Made by a program: the position numbers and the translations under genes
Shown: in pieces, positions 22,560 through 35,091 of the stretch
How the letters are laid out: the number at the start of each line of letters is the position of its first letter
How positions within the stretch are numbered: the stretch's first letter is position 1
NCBI GenBank assembly: GCA_015179025.1
Contig: WHUX01000081.1
Location: 172,004-236,003 of the forward strand
Source of the DNA: Terfezia claveryi
Taxonomy: Eukaryota > Ascomycota > Pezizomycetes > Pezizales > Pezizaceae
Reading direction: 5' to 3'
Length of the DNA: 64,000 bases
Notes under the pieces: generated by a model
Told to the model about the DNA's origin: nothing
Databases searched by the model: none
The model's input: only the letters and a program-made list of their open reading frames with translations

Positions 22560-24109
22560 CCATCAAGCAAGGCCTCGAAGTCTAGATAGCAATATTATCA
22601 GTCTCTCACATGGGGGCAGCAAATTTCCATGAACTAGTCTCCGTAGTGTTTCGTATCCATTTAGGGAGGTTTTTTCCCAACGTTTTTGACCCTTGCCTCA
22701 CCCGCACAATCAGCATCCACAGCTTCTTCCCAGGTGGTCTTGTAGATACCTCCGGTGGGTATCTTTGCGTTTGGGTTTTATGAGCTTGATAATGAGAGGA
22801 ACCCACTCTTTCGGTCAATACATCCACCAACCATTCCTTAATCCCCCAACTCCCAACCCCAGTTATTAGAAGTTCAAAGAACTCTAAATCCACCCCGCCA
22901 CTAGACCCTCCGGCCTCCTTAAGAGCCTCGCCGACGAGCAATACATATCGAGTATGGAGATCATTCATCGTTTTCCACTCCGAGCACAATGCGGTGACCG
23001 TTTCCTTAATATATTTAAGTAGGGCCTGTAGCTTGGTGGAAGTAAAGGCCAATTGATGCAGATATTGTCCAAACTGGGACGTCCAGAGTCGTGAAGTAGA
23101 GAGAGTTTGGCGTCGAAATGAGAAGCGCATGTGTTTTTAAACTCGGAGGTGCAGTATGCCTCAAGAGCTGCATTATTATATTAGCCTCCTACTCTATACC
23201 TGGTGGAAGAGAGAGGACACTTTGCATTGGGGCCCTAGCTGAAGACAGGGAGTTGACAGCTGAAATTGACCAACTGCAAAGGACTCAAAGATGCTGGTTA
23301 TGGTGAGTTAAAAAAAAAAAAACTAGTCAATGAGCATTTCAAGAGCATCTACTTCACTAAAATTCGTCCGTTATCATCTCCCACTAGAAGAACATCAAGA
23401 ATATCACTATCTGCGCCTTTGACAGTATTAATAATTGCATCTAAAGTAATTTTTGAGGAAAACAAGCTATCGCAATAGCACAATCAGGGTAAGCGCAAAT
23501 GTCAGGTATGGATTTTGAAGATGACATACGGTCCAGTGCCAGGCAATACGCTCACCCGGGGCAGCATTTGGTTGATCTCCGGATCCAGTATTCCCTTGAG
23601 TATTCCCTCTGCAGCCAACGTCTTGATACCCTGCTGGTTCTGTTCATTGTTGGTTGCCGGTCGGTTGTCCACAAGTGACATTACCAAACCCCGGAGCTTC
23701 AGGTACGACCGTAAGGACGACTTTTCCGTTGTTGACATCACAAATCTTTGTGATTCCATCATTATATCCTAGTGCAATGACCTTCCCTAAAGCTCCCATT
23801 AGTTACCGTCCACTATCAACGTATGGGATCCTAGCTAACCATCTGGTCTCCATTGCAGCCTTTCAACCTGCCCCTCCTGTCCAGCTTTATCTTTCCTCTG
23901 TGCGATTCCCCATACACGCTGGCCATTCATGCGATACAGTAACACATTGTCATTCGTAGTAACGAAGCATAGTAAGTCATGCTTTGGACTCCAGGCTGCT
24001 AGCCTTGGGTGAGTGGGATTTGGGACATTTTTTCGAATTGTATTTGGAAACCTTGAGTAGATTTTGCACTGCTTGCAGACTCCGCCGCTTCCGAGTTGTC
24101 GTCCTCCAT
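22560..24109 (-). pseudogene. decayed APC4 (anaphase-promoting complex subunit 4)
   Basis: The N-terminal part matches the Apc4 WD40 domain: PTHPRLAAWSPKHDLL, VLLYRMNGQRVW, VERLQWRPDG, then a probable intron and KVIALGYNDGITKI. The C-terminal part matches the Apc4 long domain: LLKYIKETVTALCSEWKTM, then FFELLITGVGSWGIKEWL and VDVLTER, then LIILLSRLRGLA. Breaks seen: a frame change in the A-run near 24030 just before NPTHPR, another near 23690, a scrambled stretch at 22640-22760, and a TGA at 22563-22565. Sequence beyond that point is missing. Functional Apc4 is a scaffold of the essential APC/C, so another copy is expected elsewhere in the genome. Confidence 0.82.
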
Positions 24110-24198
24110 TTTGTAGGATTGATCCTGACGCTTCACGCGATAAATAATGTCACGTGTTTGGGCGATAGGCTACTAGCGTCCTTGTTTTACCGTTACCA

Positions 24199-24218
24199 CT
24201 AGTCTGGTTGACACAAGC
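24199..24218 (+). repeat. single arm of the dispersed TAGTCTGGTTGG palindrome
   Basis: TAGTCTGGTTGACACAAGCG, one mismatch from the arm of the palindrome at 26963-27010 over the first 18 positions. It lies just upstream of the APC4 relic. Confidence 0.7.
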
Positions 24219-24392
24219 GTTACCACCGAACCCTCAGCCAGGGATATAACTATATAATAATAAATAGATAATGCAAACTCCAAACTCCAGGTCCAGGATA
24301 TCACACAAAATTCTAGACTAAAGCTCAGCTAGAGCTCCATAACAGCTACTTGCATACATGTATAAATAGACCAATTTTAGGATTCCAAGATA

Positions 24393-25728
24393 TCAAAATG
24401 GTGTGGGACCATCAAGCATATGTCCCATCTTGATAATCTGTGCGAGAAGTTAACAAAATCCATAGAGAAGGGAATAAATAAGCTTACCTTAGTCCTCAAA
24501 TACTCGTTCACCTCTTTTCCCTCTACACCACCTTTCACACCCCTCCACATTTTTGGAACCATCCCTACCCTGCTTACTACCTTAACCTCTTTATTAGGAC
24601 CCTCAACGGCGGCAATCTTGTCTGGATTGTTCGTCAAGAGCCTGATATCAACACAGTGCAGATCGGCAAGAATACTCGTGGCCAGGCCATAGCTTCGTGC
24701 ATCAGCTGGGTGCCGTAATATCAAGTTAGCCTGCACAGTATCATTCCCCAAGTCTTGAAGATTGTACGCTTTGAGCTTTTCTCCAAGGCCAATTCCCCTC
24801 CCTTCTTGACGTAAGTAGACAATTACACCTCCCGCAGGGTCCATGGCCATCAAGCGGGCAGCTTCGTCAAGTTGCTCTCCGCAATCACATCTCGCGGACC
24901 AAGCAGTTTCACCAGTATAACATTCTGAGTGAATGCGAACTAGTGGAGCAATCATACGTTTTTGAGCCTCCGTCATATGAGCTGGTATAGATGAGGGGGT
25001 TCTGGATTGTTCGGGTGGGTATTCACTCTGCGAATGGACACGACCAGGGAATAGGCGTCCGGTATATGCACCCCGAATCATCCTATCCATCTCTGTTTCA
25101 CCCTCACGTGGCGCATCAAGAGAACGAGACCGAATCCTATCGCCAAAGACAATCGCAAGATGCTCTTTGTTATCGATGCTATTCTGATAAAGGTGTAAGA
25201 AGATCTCTGTCCCGGATGTACTGTGAAACGGAGGTTAGCTATAAGGAGTGAGACATTGTGTACTGGACACGTGACTCACGTTGGTATTCGAGCTCTGACA
25301 ACGCAATTGACATCAGGAAGGTCTTTCATCAAATTTGAATTCGAATGAACCTGACCAGCAGTGCTAACACCCAATAGACTTGGAGTTCCTGGTGCACTTG
25401 TTGGGGGTGTGAAAGCTGGTGACAGAAGGCATGGTGGCACTTGTGATTCCTCTATGAGGGACTGGGTTCGAGACATTGCATGCGACGAAGTTCCCGAAAG
25501 AGGCCACGGGGAAGATGATGACGAGTCATTGTCGTGAGAGAAGTAGCGCTCGGCTGTTGAACGGGGAGCTGGAGAGTAAAGAGGCGGAAGACCCGTGGGA
25601 GTCAATAGCGGTGTAGTAGAGCCATTTCCTGTAATCTGTTGCGGCCTTTGAGAAGCTGAAGCATCTTTCGGGGCTTGCGGGATTGGGTTTGAAGGCATCG
25701 GGGACTCTAAAGCGACCTCGTCTGACAT
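24393..25728 (-). CDS. rib1: RIB1, GTP cyclohydrolase II
   Basis: Three exons: complement(24393..24437, 24488..25220, 25280..25728), 408 aa, phases consistent. The catalytic domain starts near residue 135. Motifs: zinc ligands in [19 protein letters not shown], then [18 protein letters not shown], then LGNDTVQAN and [14 protein letters not shown]. The last 15-codon exon ends [11 protein letters not shown]. The enzyme converts GTP to formate, pyrophosphate and 2,5-diamino-6-ribosylamino-4(3H)-pyrimidinone 5'-phosphate, the first step of riboflavin synthesis in the cytosol. The Ser/Pro-rich N-terminal 130 residues are a typical fungal extension. Confidence 0.95.
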
Positions 25729-27800
25729 GTTTCAACGATGGAATTAGGATAATTTAGCAGTAGTAAACACTAGAAGGGTACAACAACGCAGGTAAAAGAT
25801 TCCAAAAACTTGTATATATATTGAACTGAATGAGATTTAAAAAATTGTGCGGCCTTTCGAGAAACATAAACTAAAACACCAACCCGCGACGGAGGAAATA
25901 AATGAACAGGGCAATGGGGCGTGGAGGAGGGGTTAAACTCGCTGCCTGAGCTTACCTACCTTTGGTCCTAGTCGACAGTCGGAAACTCAAGTGGATAAAA
26001 TCAATTATAAGCGGTTACTTATCATTACAATTCCCCACATCTAATTCTTACTGAGGCGCTTTCACTTATTTCGCTTAGGATGCTAATTAGTAGCCTCGAA
26101 CCCACGCTCTTCTAATTAGGTACCCGGGCCCTGCATTTAATTCATCTGAGCATTACAATTGCGGATCTATATTGTTACTAAGGTGTTTCTAAAGGTTGTT
26201 TCACAGCTTAGCCTCTACTGTACCACAGAGGGAGAATCGGATATTAGCATGTGGTTTGCATCATTCAAGGCCGGGCTGATAGGTTCACGATTCTATCCGC
26301 ATTGAAGAACAGGAAACCAAGGAAACGAAGCGAAAGAAGAGAACAAAGAGGAGGATGGTTCCCAAAGTAATAACATCACCGAAGGATATATAAATACATC
26401 CATAGTGTTAGGGGGTGAGGCCTGCAATAAATTAGAAATCCTACTCTTCCTCTTCTTCATCGCCCTCTCCTCGTCCCAACCCTCAGTAGTCATTCTTCAC
26501 TTCATTCCTTACGCTTCGCTCCAGTCACTACACTTCGAATTAGCATGACATCAAACCAGTCACACTTTTACGATGGTACAAAGGATGACGATGCTGATGC
26601 ATTCAAAACGGTTCAATCACAGAAGGGAATTTTCTGGATATGTTGGGAATCTTGTTATTTACAGGGGGTGCTTCGATAAGAGTTTATCATCGAATTTCAG
26701 GGCAGATCGTATTGAAAAGTGACGACTGCCTCGAGGTTGGAATATGTCATACATAGGTGACGGAAGAGGGTGAATTTGTGCAGTGACTGGTAAGGTAAGT
26801 GATGGCTTATATCATGTTTCTTTTACTCTGATTGGCATTTCGCACCCCCATACAGTTTATATAGGTGGCGGGTCTTTGAGGTGATAGTTGGCCCGTTGTT
26901 CCGTGGGCGTACCGAGTCATTCAAGGTGAGAGAACGGGGCCGTCTCATAGCCTAAGGCTCCATAGTCTGGTTGGCACAAGCCTCTCGTGAGGCTTGTGCC
27001 AACCAGACTAGGAGAGCAACAGATGTTAAGCATCCCTTTAGTCGTATTTGGGCCTATGGTTGTAAAGTGATACCGCTTATCGGAAAGGTCTATTCGTTTA
27101 TGCCAAACAATTAATATGTTGGCGGCAACCCCGAAACGTGCATGCAAATTTGGTTGCATGAATTCATTCACTAGAATATACTACAGAGAGCTGGCATTAT
27201 ATATGATAGAAATAGATTCTTGGATTTTGTTTACAATATATTGGATGCAGGCCCCAAAATAGAACTTCTAACTCAAATTATCGATTAAGCCCATGATACT
27301 GTATTATAGAGCTTTCACAACAGCATACATGAGTAAACAATCAATGGAGTAGGTATCTTATGTATATTAAGCAGCTAAAATCCGGAAATTTTTTCATGTG
27401 GTCATAATCAGTGAAGAATTTTAGTCTGGTTGCAACACCCTCCTGTGGTTCTACTGAGGGTCTGATCGAGACTACTACCTCTCGTAGGCAATTATCTTGG
27501 TCCCTGATTTCTGTCAGAAATTGGCACGTGATCTTAGCGCTAAGGACGATAAGTACGGCACTCGCTTGGTTATTCAGCTGAGCACTTCTTTTTGAAACAC
27601 TCACCTCATCTAGATCGAGACTAATCTCTCAAAGCGTTGTGAGGGTTTACTTTTCCTGTGCAGAAAAGCAGATACAAACCAGCAAACTTTCAGTTCTTCG
27701 GGTTTCCATTCTTGTCACATAATTTCGTATTACCTCCGTTTTCTCTGAAACAAACGTGCACACCGTTTTCCTACCTACAAACCTCGATACCAGCATAAAA
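25729..27800. other. long intergenic region
   Basis: Two kilobases between the divergent RIB1 and eIF4E genes. I see no gene. The only structured feature is the perfect palindrome at 26963-27010. The last few hundred bases before 27801 contain pyrimidine-rich tracts, as expected for the eIF4E promoter and leader. Confidence 0.45.
26963..27010. repeat. perfect 22-bp palindromic element
   Basis: Two perfect inverted arms of 22 bp (TAGTCTGGTTGGCACAAGCC then TC) are separated by TCGT. The outermost TA on each side could be a TA target duplication of a Tc1/mariner-type miniature element. At least eight other places in the window carry one arm only. Confidence 0.9.
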
Positions 27801-28868
27801 ATGGCGCAGGTCGCTACTTCCCTCAACATTCCGGACGAACAGCGTCCGTTGGATCAGATTCCCATCTCTCCAGTCGGTGGTGAGCATGATGGTACCGAAA
27901 CTAAGCCAAGAGAAGAGCCACAAAGTACTCAGGAACAAATCACAGTCTTCCATTCACCAGAGGGCTTCACTGTCAAACACCCTTTGATGAACAGATGGAC
28001 CTTGTGGTTCACAAAGCCAGCTCCTCCAGGAAAGGTAAGCTGCACTCCCTTGTTCTGCTGGCATCTTATTTTAGTCATCTTGGCTTTTTTGATGAAGTAT
28101 GGTCGAGGTATGGTCCTATACGATTGTGGACTGGGGTACTTCTCAATATCTGGGGACGAATGACTTCACATTTTCAACTGAACTTTATCGTCAATTCAGA
28201 ATACTAACATAATGAAGGGTGGAAGTGACAACTGGGCAGATCTTCTCAAAATGGTTGTTACATTTGATTCAGTGGAAGAGTTCTGGGGTATTTATGTAGG
28301 TTCTGTAATCTTCTCTAATAATAGCCCCTCCTAAGGACTTACACCACAGCACTTAATGGGGCCTGGAATGACTGACTGACGAAATACCCTATAGAACAAC
28401 ATCACGAAGACATCCGACCTTGCCGTAAAGTCAGATTACCATCTCTTCAAATACGGGGTTCGGCCGGAGTGGGAAGATGTACAGAATAAAGCTGGCGGAA
28501 AATGGGCTTATCAGTTCAAAAATAAGATTAACGTGCCAATCGACGAACTTTGGCTCCATGTAATGCTTGCTGCCATCGGAGAAACGTTGGAGAAGGAAGG
28601 AGATTCTGAGGTTATGGGTGTTGTGGTCAATGTCCGCAAAGGGTTGTACAGGATAGGTGTCTGGACCAGAACTACTGGTGGAATGATCAGACCAGGTCCA
28701 GGAGTTGCTGGGAGAACTCTTGAGGAGGGACGGGAGACACTGATGGAGATTGGCAGGAGGTTCAAGGAGGTGTTGAGGCTACCCGAGAGGGAAGTCGTCG
28801 AATTTGCTGGGCACACCGAGAGTGCTCACATTGGAAGCAGCAGGGCGAAGGCGAAGTACACGGCGTAA
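27801..28868 (+). CDS. eIF4E, mRNA cap-binding translation initiation factor
   Basis: Three exons: 27801..28034, 28218..28295, 28395..28868, 261 aa. The cap-binding fold is clear: HPLMNRWTLWFTKP (first cap-stacking region), DSVEEFWGIYNNI, HLFKYGVRPEWEDVQNK (second stacking Trp and the acidic base contact), GGKWAYQFKN, and WLHVMLAAIGETLE. The basic phosphate-binding patch RKGLYRIGVWTR follows. The N-terminal 55 residues are a variable fungal extension. It binds the m7G cap in the cytoplasm and recruits eIF4G. The first intron is long for this window (183 nt). ATG 27801 gives the usual MA-Q start; an upstream in-frame ATG at 27756 is less likely. Confidence 0.95.
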
Positions 28869-29462
28869 TGCTAGTTTGTCTCCGTGAAAAAAAACTGGAT
28901 ACATTGAAAATGGATGCTTATAAATGGCTGTTTATCGATGGATACTAGAGATGGATACTCATGGATATTGTTTCATTCACACACATTCACACACTTTTAT
29001 GCGGATAATGAGTCTTCTACTTATGGAATTTCCTCTTTCTTTTATCATGCTGGTTTGCAATCAAGGCGCCTATGTACTTGTTATTTGCGTCAGGTTGATG
29101 GATGTTTCCCTGCTTCCCGATAGCTGTTCCTGACGAGGACACGTATCCTGGCGGTATCATAACAGTACAATCGTCTCATTATATTGATGATATATACTCT
29201 CTCTGCTAGGCCTGTCCGTTCAAAAAGATGAGTCTTCGCCAAGACTGACCTGAACTGCAAAGGTCTCTTGTACAGGGCTATAGCCCTTATCGCATATCGC
29301 AAAGTGTGACTTTCATTCCGCTAACGCGCACTTTCGTTGCCCAAAAAGTGCACTCTAAGTTAGCGGAAAGGGCCCGACGCCGACGACGACGACAATCGCC
29401 AGATATACGCCAATCAACACTTACCAGCTACTGAATCTCTCCATACTACAAAATCAATTAAT
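28869..29462. other. intergenic between eIF4E and RPS2
   Basis: About 600 nt with no gene. It contains an imperfect hairpin element (listed) about 90 bp upstream of the RPS2 start and the RPS2 promoter and leader. Confidence 0.4.
29310..29370. repeat. imperfect inverted repeat upstream of RPS2
   Basis: The arms TTCCGCTAAC-GCGCACTTT and its near-complement AAGTGCACTCTAAGTTAGCGG form a 61-nt hairpin with a short loop. It ends about 93 bp before the RPS2 ATG, so it is either a small inserted element or part of the promoter. Confidence 0.55.
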
Positions 29463-29623
29463 ATGGCCGACGCACCAAAGACCGGAGGATTTGGCGCCCG
29501 CGGGGGTGAGCGTGGAGGAGACCGTGGCCGAGGACGTGGACGACGAGGACCCCGCCGTGGAGCCAACAAGAATGAGGAAAAGGAGTGGCAGCCAGTCACT
29601 AAGCTCGGCCGTTTGGTCAAGGC

Positions 29624-29654
<31 letters not shown>

Positions 29655-30472
29655 TTGCACAGCTTGCCAATTAAGGAGTTCCAGATTGTCGACTACTTCT
29701 TGTCCAACTTGAAGGATGAGGTCATGAAGGTGAGATTACATACCTCAACTTTGTTGCTGCCTCAGAAAGAGCTATAGCTACAGAAATTTGGTTGGCTTGA
29801 TGGCCAATTCTGGATAGCATGTGGTGGTAATGGGGACTGTTGGTGAAATAGATATTGGTTCGAACTTGCGACTGATATGTGTTCGTTGAAATTATAGATA
29901 AAGCCCGTCCAGAAGCAGACCCGTGCTGGTCAGCGCACCAGATTCAAGGCCATCGTTGTCATCGGTGACAGTAACGGCCATGTTGGTTTGGGAATCAAGA
30001 CCTCCAAGGAAGTCGCCACCGCCATCCGTGCTGCCATCATCATTGCCAAACTCTCTGTCCTTCCCATCCGGCGTGGTTACTGGGGTACCAATCTCGGTGA
30101 ACCCCACTCCCTCGCTGCTAAGGAGTCTGGAAAGTGTGGTTCCGTCACTGTCAGGGTATGTATCACCAGTTTGTATTTGAATTGGTCTCCGCTCACGATT
30201 ATCAACAGTTGATCCCTGCTCCCCGTGGTACCGGTCTGGTTGCCTCCCCTGCCGTCAAGCGTCTCCTCCAGCTTGCTGGTGTCCATGATATCTACACTGC
30301 CTCATCCGGATCCACCAAGACCCTCGAGAACACCCTCAAGGCTACCTTCGCCGCCGTCGGTAACACCTACGCTTTCTTGACTCCCAATCTCTGGAAGGAG
30401 ACTAAGCTCATCAGGAGCCCTCTTGAGGAGTTGGGTGACGAGCTTGCGAAGATGGCTGCGAAGAAGTACTAG
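29463..30472 (+). CDS. rps2: 40S ribosomal protein S2 (uS5)
   Basis: Three exons: 29463..29729, 29898..30155, 30209..30472, 262 aa. An RG-rich N-terminal tail ([19 protein letters not shown]), a usual substrate for arginine methylation, precedes the S5 domain: [19 protein letters not shown], then [20 protein letters not shown], then [13 protein letters not shown], then VPAPRGTG-type [11 protein letters not shown]. It sits at the mRNA entry side of the small subunit and contributes to decoding fidelity. A long T-run follows the stop codon. Confidence 0.97.
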
Positions 30473-31015
30473 GTTTTTTTTTTTTTTTTTTCGAGGTTTA
30501 AATAAAACGTTTCGTTCATGTTTCCGGTTAATGTCATGGGTTGTTTTCGGTCATCTGTTTTTCTTCTCTTTGAGGCATTTATAGGTCGCGGCAGGGGAAT
30601 TTGGAGCTTCGGAAGGAATTGATAAGGCTTTCGAAGTACATTAAGAATCGCACTGTTCAACTCATGGAAACATCCATAAGAATGACATTGAAGCTCTGAT
30701 AACTCTTTTTGCAACATGAACTGTGATACCGCTGTTATACGTCGCTTTCAATCGATAATGCTCTGGAAATTAGTTAGGCTGATATACATTGGCCCTACCT
30801 TCCTGCTAAACTTCGGGATGCTTTATTGGCATAGCATAAGCTTACTAATATTTAGGTTTGGAAATGACTGCGATGCAATTATCCCTGGGACAGTGGGCAA
30901 TGATTATTCAACCCTGTTCTTATTATCATGATATGAATGTCATAAGGGTTTTACAACTAGGCGCTCCATCCCCATATGTTATGTATATATACATTTCATG
31001 GGATACTATTAATCA
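30473..31015. other. intergenic between convergent RPS2 and RIC1
   Basis: Two genes converge here. It begins with about 20 T residues after the RPS2 stop and otherwise shows nothing recognised. Confidence 0.4.
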
Positions 31016-34000
31016 CTACTCAATCAACCCATCTATGGGTCTTTCGGAAGCATCCCCACTCTCATTAGTACCACCATCCCTAACACTTCCTGCTAGAGGC
31101 TGAATTGGTATCTCGTCCACACTGGCCCCCATTTCACTGACGCTGCTGCTGCTGCCCCAATCCCCCCCTGTGCCCTCGCTGCCACCGTCCGCACTTGTTC
31201 CATCTCCCCCAACACTACCCGCTGTCCTCCTACTTTGCAACGCAGAGGGTGGAATCAGCCTGGCGCTCTCAAACATGAAGCTCCTCTCCATGTCCTCTAC
31301 TGGGCTCCTCAACTCGACTAATTCTAATGCCTCCTTTAGCGTCTTCCCTGTGTCGTCCAAGGCCACGAGAAACCTAGCTAATTCTTTGCACAAATCCCAA
31401 TCACCCTGAGCAACCGCTATTGCTAGTAGTCGAACCATATCCTTTGAGCTCGAACTCAACTTCTCCATCGTGTGTAAAATAAGCAGGTAACCACCGGCAG
31501 TCTTCAGATTCCCTCGAGCAAGAGACTCCTCAAATAGCGCCTGTGGAGAGCCTACTACTGAAAACAAGTGGTGCCACGAGGCAACCTCAGTTTTTCGGGT
31601 GCATTGGACGATGATATCAAGATAATGCGGGAAATTAGTCAAGAACCTGACAACATCAGGAAGAACAGCCTCTGTAGCGAGGCAAAGTCAGCGCTGGGTC
31701 AGATAAGCTAGTAAAGTGTAATTTCATACCATCAGGGTCTGGTTGGCTATCTGCTTCTTCGTCTAGCACGTTATGGAGCAAGACCTCAAGCGCATGGGGG
31801 AAGTATGTCAGGCTCTCAAAGTGAGAAGCAAGCTCAAGCGCGGCCTCAGGCTGTCCTTCAGTTAACAAACGTCGGAAGAAATGGTGTATGAACAATTGGG
31901 TCTGTGACAATTAATGATTAGTTCAGTGACAGCTGTTATTGGAGAAGCTGGACCCACCCTGGTAGAAAACTTGAGGTACGAGAAATTAATGTCCCTCCGC
32001 TGAACAAGTTCGGATTCAATTCCTAGTATAATTCCTTTCGTTAACAAAATCGACATGGGATAAAAATCCACATCCACTTTGACTGGCGTGGGTAATTCTC
32101 TGGAATCTCCTCTGGCAGACTGCATCACCTCCTGAACATCTACCCAGGCTTTTAGGTCCTTCCCGTCGAATATCCACAGTGAGTCCCTCAAGCCTTCTTT
32201 GATTTTCCCATTCCCAGAAGATAACATTTCAATAGGTGTATGATTCACGGTAGCCCCAGACCGGACGAATTGCAGTGGCTGGTCACGCATGAGGCAATAA
32301 TACTCAACATTTTTCGCTAAAACACGCATCTCATACTTGACCTCCCCTCCTTCTCCGGAGCCGGGCTGTAATAATGCCAACTTCCCGTCTACCAAGAACA
32401 GGACACTAGCAACGGTAACATCTCTGGCTGGGTCTCCTTCCAAAATTTGCTCCTCAGGAAGTATCCAACTGAGCCCACGGACCCGACTAGGTGACCGTAT
32501 GATGCCATGAAATGTAAGCTGTCCAACCTGAATCAACTTGACGGTATCCTTAGTCGGAGTAATAACATAATGATAGAGGATATTGTCTAGTGTGTATGCA
32601 AGCAAAGAATCATATCCCACAAGGGATATTAAGATGATTGGGCCAGGTAATGTTTCGACATGTAAAAGAAGAGAGTTGTCGAGGTCTGTTTCCCTGGAAT
32701 ACAGTCGTATCTGCTTGGTGTCACTATAGTCATGCACAACACGACCCAGGAGAGACTAACCTCGTAGACACTATCACACTCAACAGCTGCAATTAATATA
32801 TGGTGATACCAGCACATTCCCCCTCTGACATGGAAGGAATGTTCCATCTTCTCGTTCACAAAAGTTTTCCATCTTCCACTGTTCACTGAATAATGCGCTA
32901 GACCTCTCTTACCCGCGATTGCGACATATCTACCATCAGGAGATATTACCACAGACTTAACAGGCCAATTATCAATTAAATATATGGGAGGCATGGGGAC
33001 ATGGTTCCATAAAATGCTGTTCTCCTGAACCAAGGTGGTCAAGTCTGCTAATTCATATCCGCGGTATATGAGCAGCTTCTCGTTTGTCTGGAGCACTGCT
33101 CGTGATACATTTGCCTGTGTAACTGCATTAGTTGCATATTGAGGGTTTCTCTCGAGATAACCTACCGCGTTGTAGCACCCTGTTACAGCACTTTTGGCCA
33201 TTTCTAATGCCCATATTCTTCTGTCACCTTTATACTTCACCAATAACAAGTCTTGTCCCCCACCAAACCAACAACCATCCTTCACACCATCTAAGTAACC
33301 TTCTCCAGCGCTCCGTTTAATCTGATCTCTTTCTGCCCAAAAGCTGTGCGCGCCTGGCTTGCCGTACACGCTCCATATTGCCCAGCCCTTTTCATAGCCA
33401 CCAAATAGAGCATATCCGTCAGGGGACCAGGTGACAAAGCTCATCCTCCCCGTCATTGATGAGGCTGGTCTTACAATGTACGAGAGGGGTATGTTCCCCA
33501 CATAATCGCGGGCGTTATAAACAGAAATTACCCCGCTATTTCCATAGATGTCAGTAAGATGTTATGAATTCGATATCTCGCAGGACACTTACTTTGCTTG
33601 CCCAACTGCTATTAATGAAAATCTCGCATTGATTGCTACTTTTACTGCGTTCTCCTCGGATTTGAGGGGTACATGGAAGCAATATCCCTTGAACATAATT
33701 GGGGCTCCATCGGCGTCCTACCGGCACTCCTCTCGTTATGTTAGTATCCTTCTGCGCTGCTGACAAAGCTCAAAAGGAGCGAACCACTGTATTATCCTTC
33801 TGCACTGCGTACGCCCGCCCATCACTGGTTACCCAAGTTGATAAATTCATCGGTTTGTCGTAAACCATTTCTGTCATAGTGATTACTACCATGCACAGCG
33901 TCACATCAGCACTTATTCGCGCTTGTATGCCATCCAGCTTTCCGGGTATACCTGTTTTTTGCTTCTTCTCTCTATGGATCCAACTCATTCTGCTTAGCAG

Positions 34001-35091
34001 CCTGGTTGTAGTTTGTGTGCCTTTTGAGTCTGGTGTCCACCGGATGCATTGGACTGCGGCAGGCTTCTCCGTGGAGACTACCAGTTCATCGTCGAGTGCT
34101 AGAGCTCTATGTAAACGCCTGGATTAGCCATGTGTAACCTTGTCTCAATGATTGTGCAGAATATCTCACTTAACGATTCCGGCATCCACCTTAATAACCA
34201 TCCTGAATCTCACCGAATACTCCCGCACACCTCCAGCTTCTCCAGCACCAACCATAAATGTTCCCCCGGTCCCACCACCGCCCCCTATGTTTCTCATTGC
34301 GCCTCCTGCTGAAGCTGAAGAATTCTGTCGTGCATGACTGTAGTGGCTGTGGACAAATGTAGGACGGTATACCCGGCCCATTGGATCCCCAGCCAATGAA
34401 TAGGTGATGAAGTATCCCAGTGCAGTTTGGACAACAAAGATCTGGTTATCTGGCCGAATGAGAAGGTCTATATTGGGCCCATAGGACTTGAGCGAAAGTT
34501 GAGAACGACGAACATGGGCTACAACTGCTGTTGGCTGGAAGGCAATGTGGCAAGATATGGGGCTCAGCTTCTACCCCAGTGAGCGCTAAAGAGATTCGTA
34601 AAATGTTCACGTACCTTTGTTTGCCAGATCGTCATTTCAGTAACTGTGATAGTTGCAAAGAGTACCCCATTTCTCGACATTTTGAGCGCTAGAATGGCAC
34701 TATTCGCAGTTTGCTCATTGAGCTCCTCGGAGAAAGTGACATCTAAGCTAGATCCCGACTTGTTGCCATCTTCAAGCGAAGTAACCAGCAAGCGGTGTGG
34801 GTCCAGGAATTCCGTCTTCGAACGGTGGGCTTTTGACGCTGCTGCCTCATCTTCCTGACCTTCTCGTTCCCCCACATCTTGGACCTTCTGCGCACTGTCG
34901 CCTGCTAGTAGTAGGTTGTCCCATTGAATAGCTTTCTTGCTGCTGGAGCCTGACGTGGTATCTCCGGTATAATCAATCGGAGATACAGCTACTAGGGTCT
35001 GGTCTTCGTGGTTGTCATCAGAATCGTAGGTCGTAACGGAGTTGGCGACCTTTACAGAGAAGATTCGAGGAGTACCAAGGGGCCAGTACAT
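31016..35091 (-). CDS. ric1: RIC1, subunit of the Ric1-Rgp1 exchange factor for Ypt6/Rab6
   Basis: Eight exons with fully consistent phases: complement(31016..31671, 31730..31901, 31958..32713, 32761..33535, 33593..33717, 33785..34118, 34170..34570, 34615..35091), 1,231 aa. Introns are 44-67 nt. The N-terminal half is beta-propeller-like (MYWPLGTPRIFSV start; EMTIWQTK; VQCIRWTPDS; SFVTWSPDGYALFGGYEKG; VVISPDGRYVAIAGKRGLA). The C-terminal RIC1 domain is helical: LELASHFESLTYFPHALEVL, LHNVLDEEAD, FPHYLDIIVQCTRKTEV and WDLCKELARFLVAL. It works at the Golgi in endosome-to-Golgi retrieval by activating Ypt6. Confidence 0.95.
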
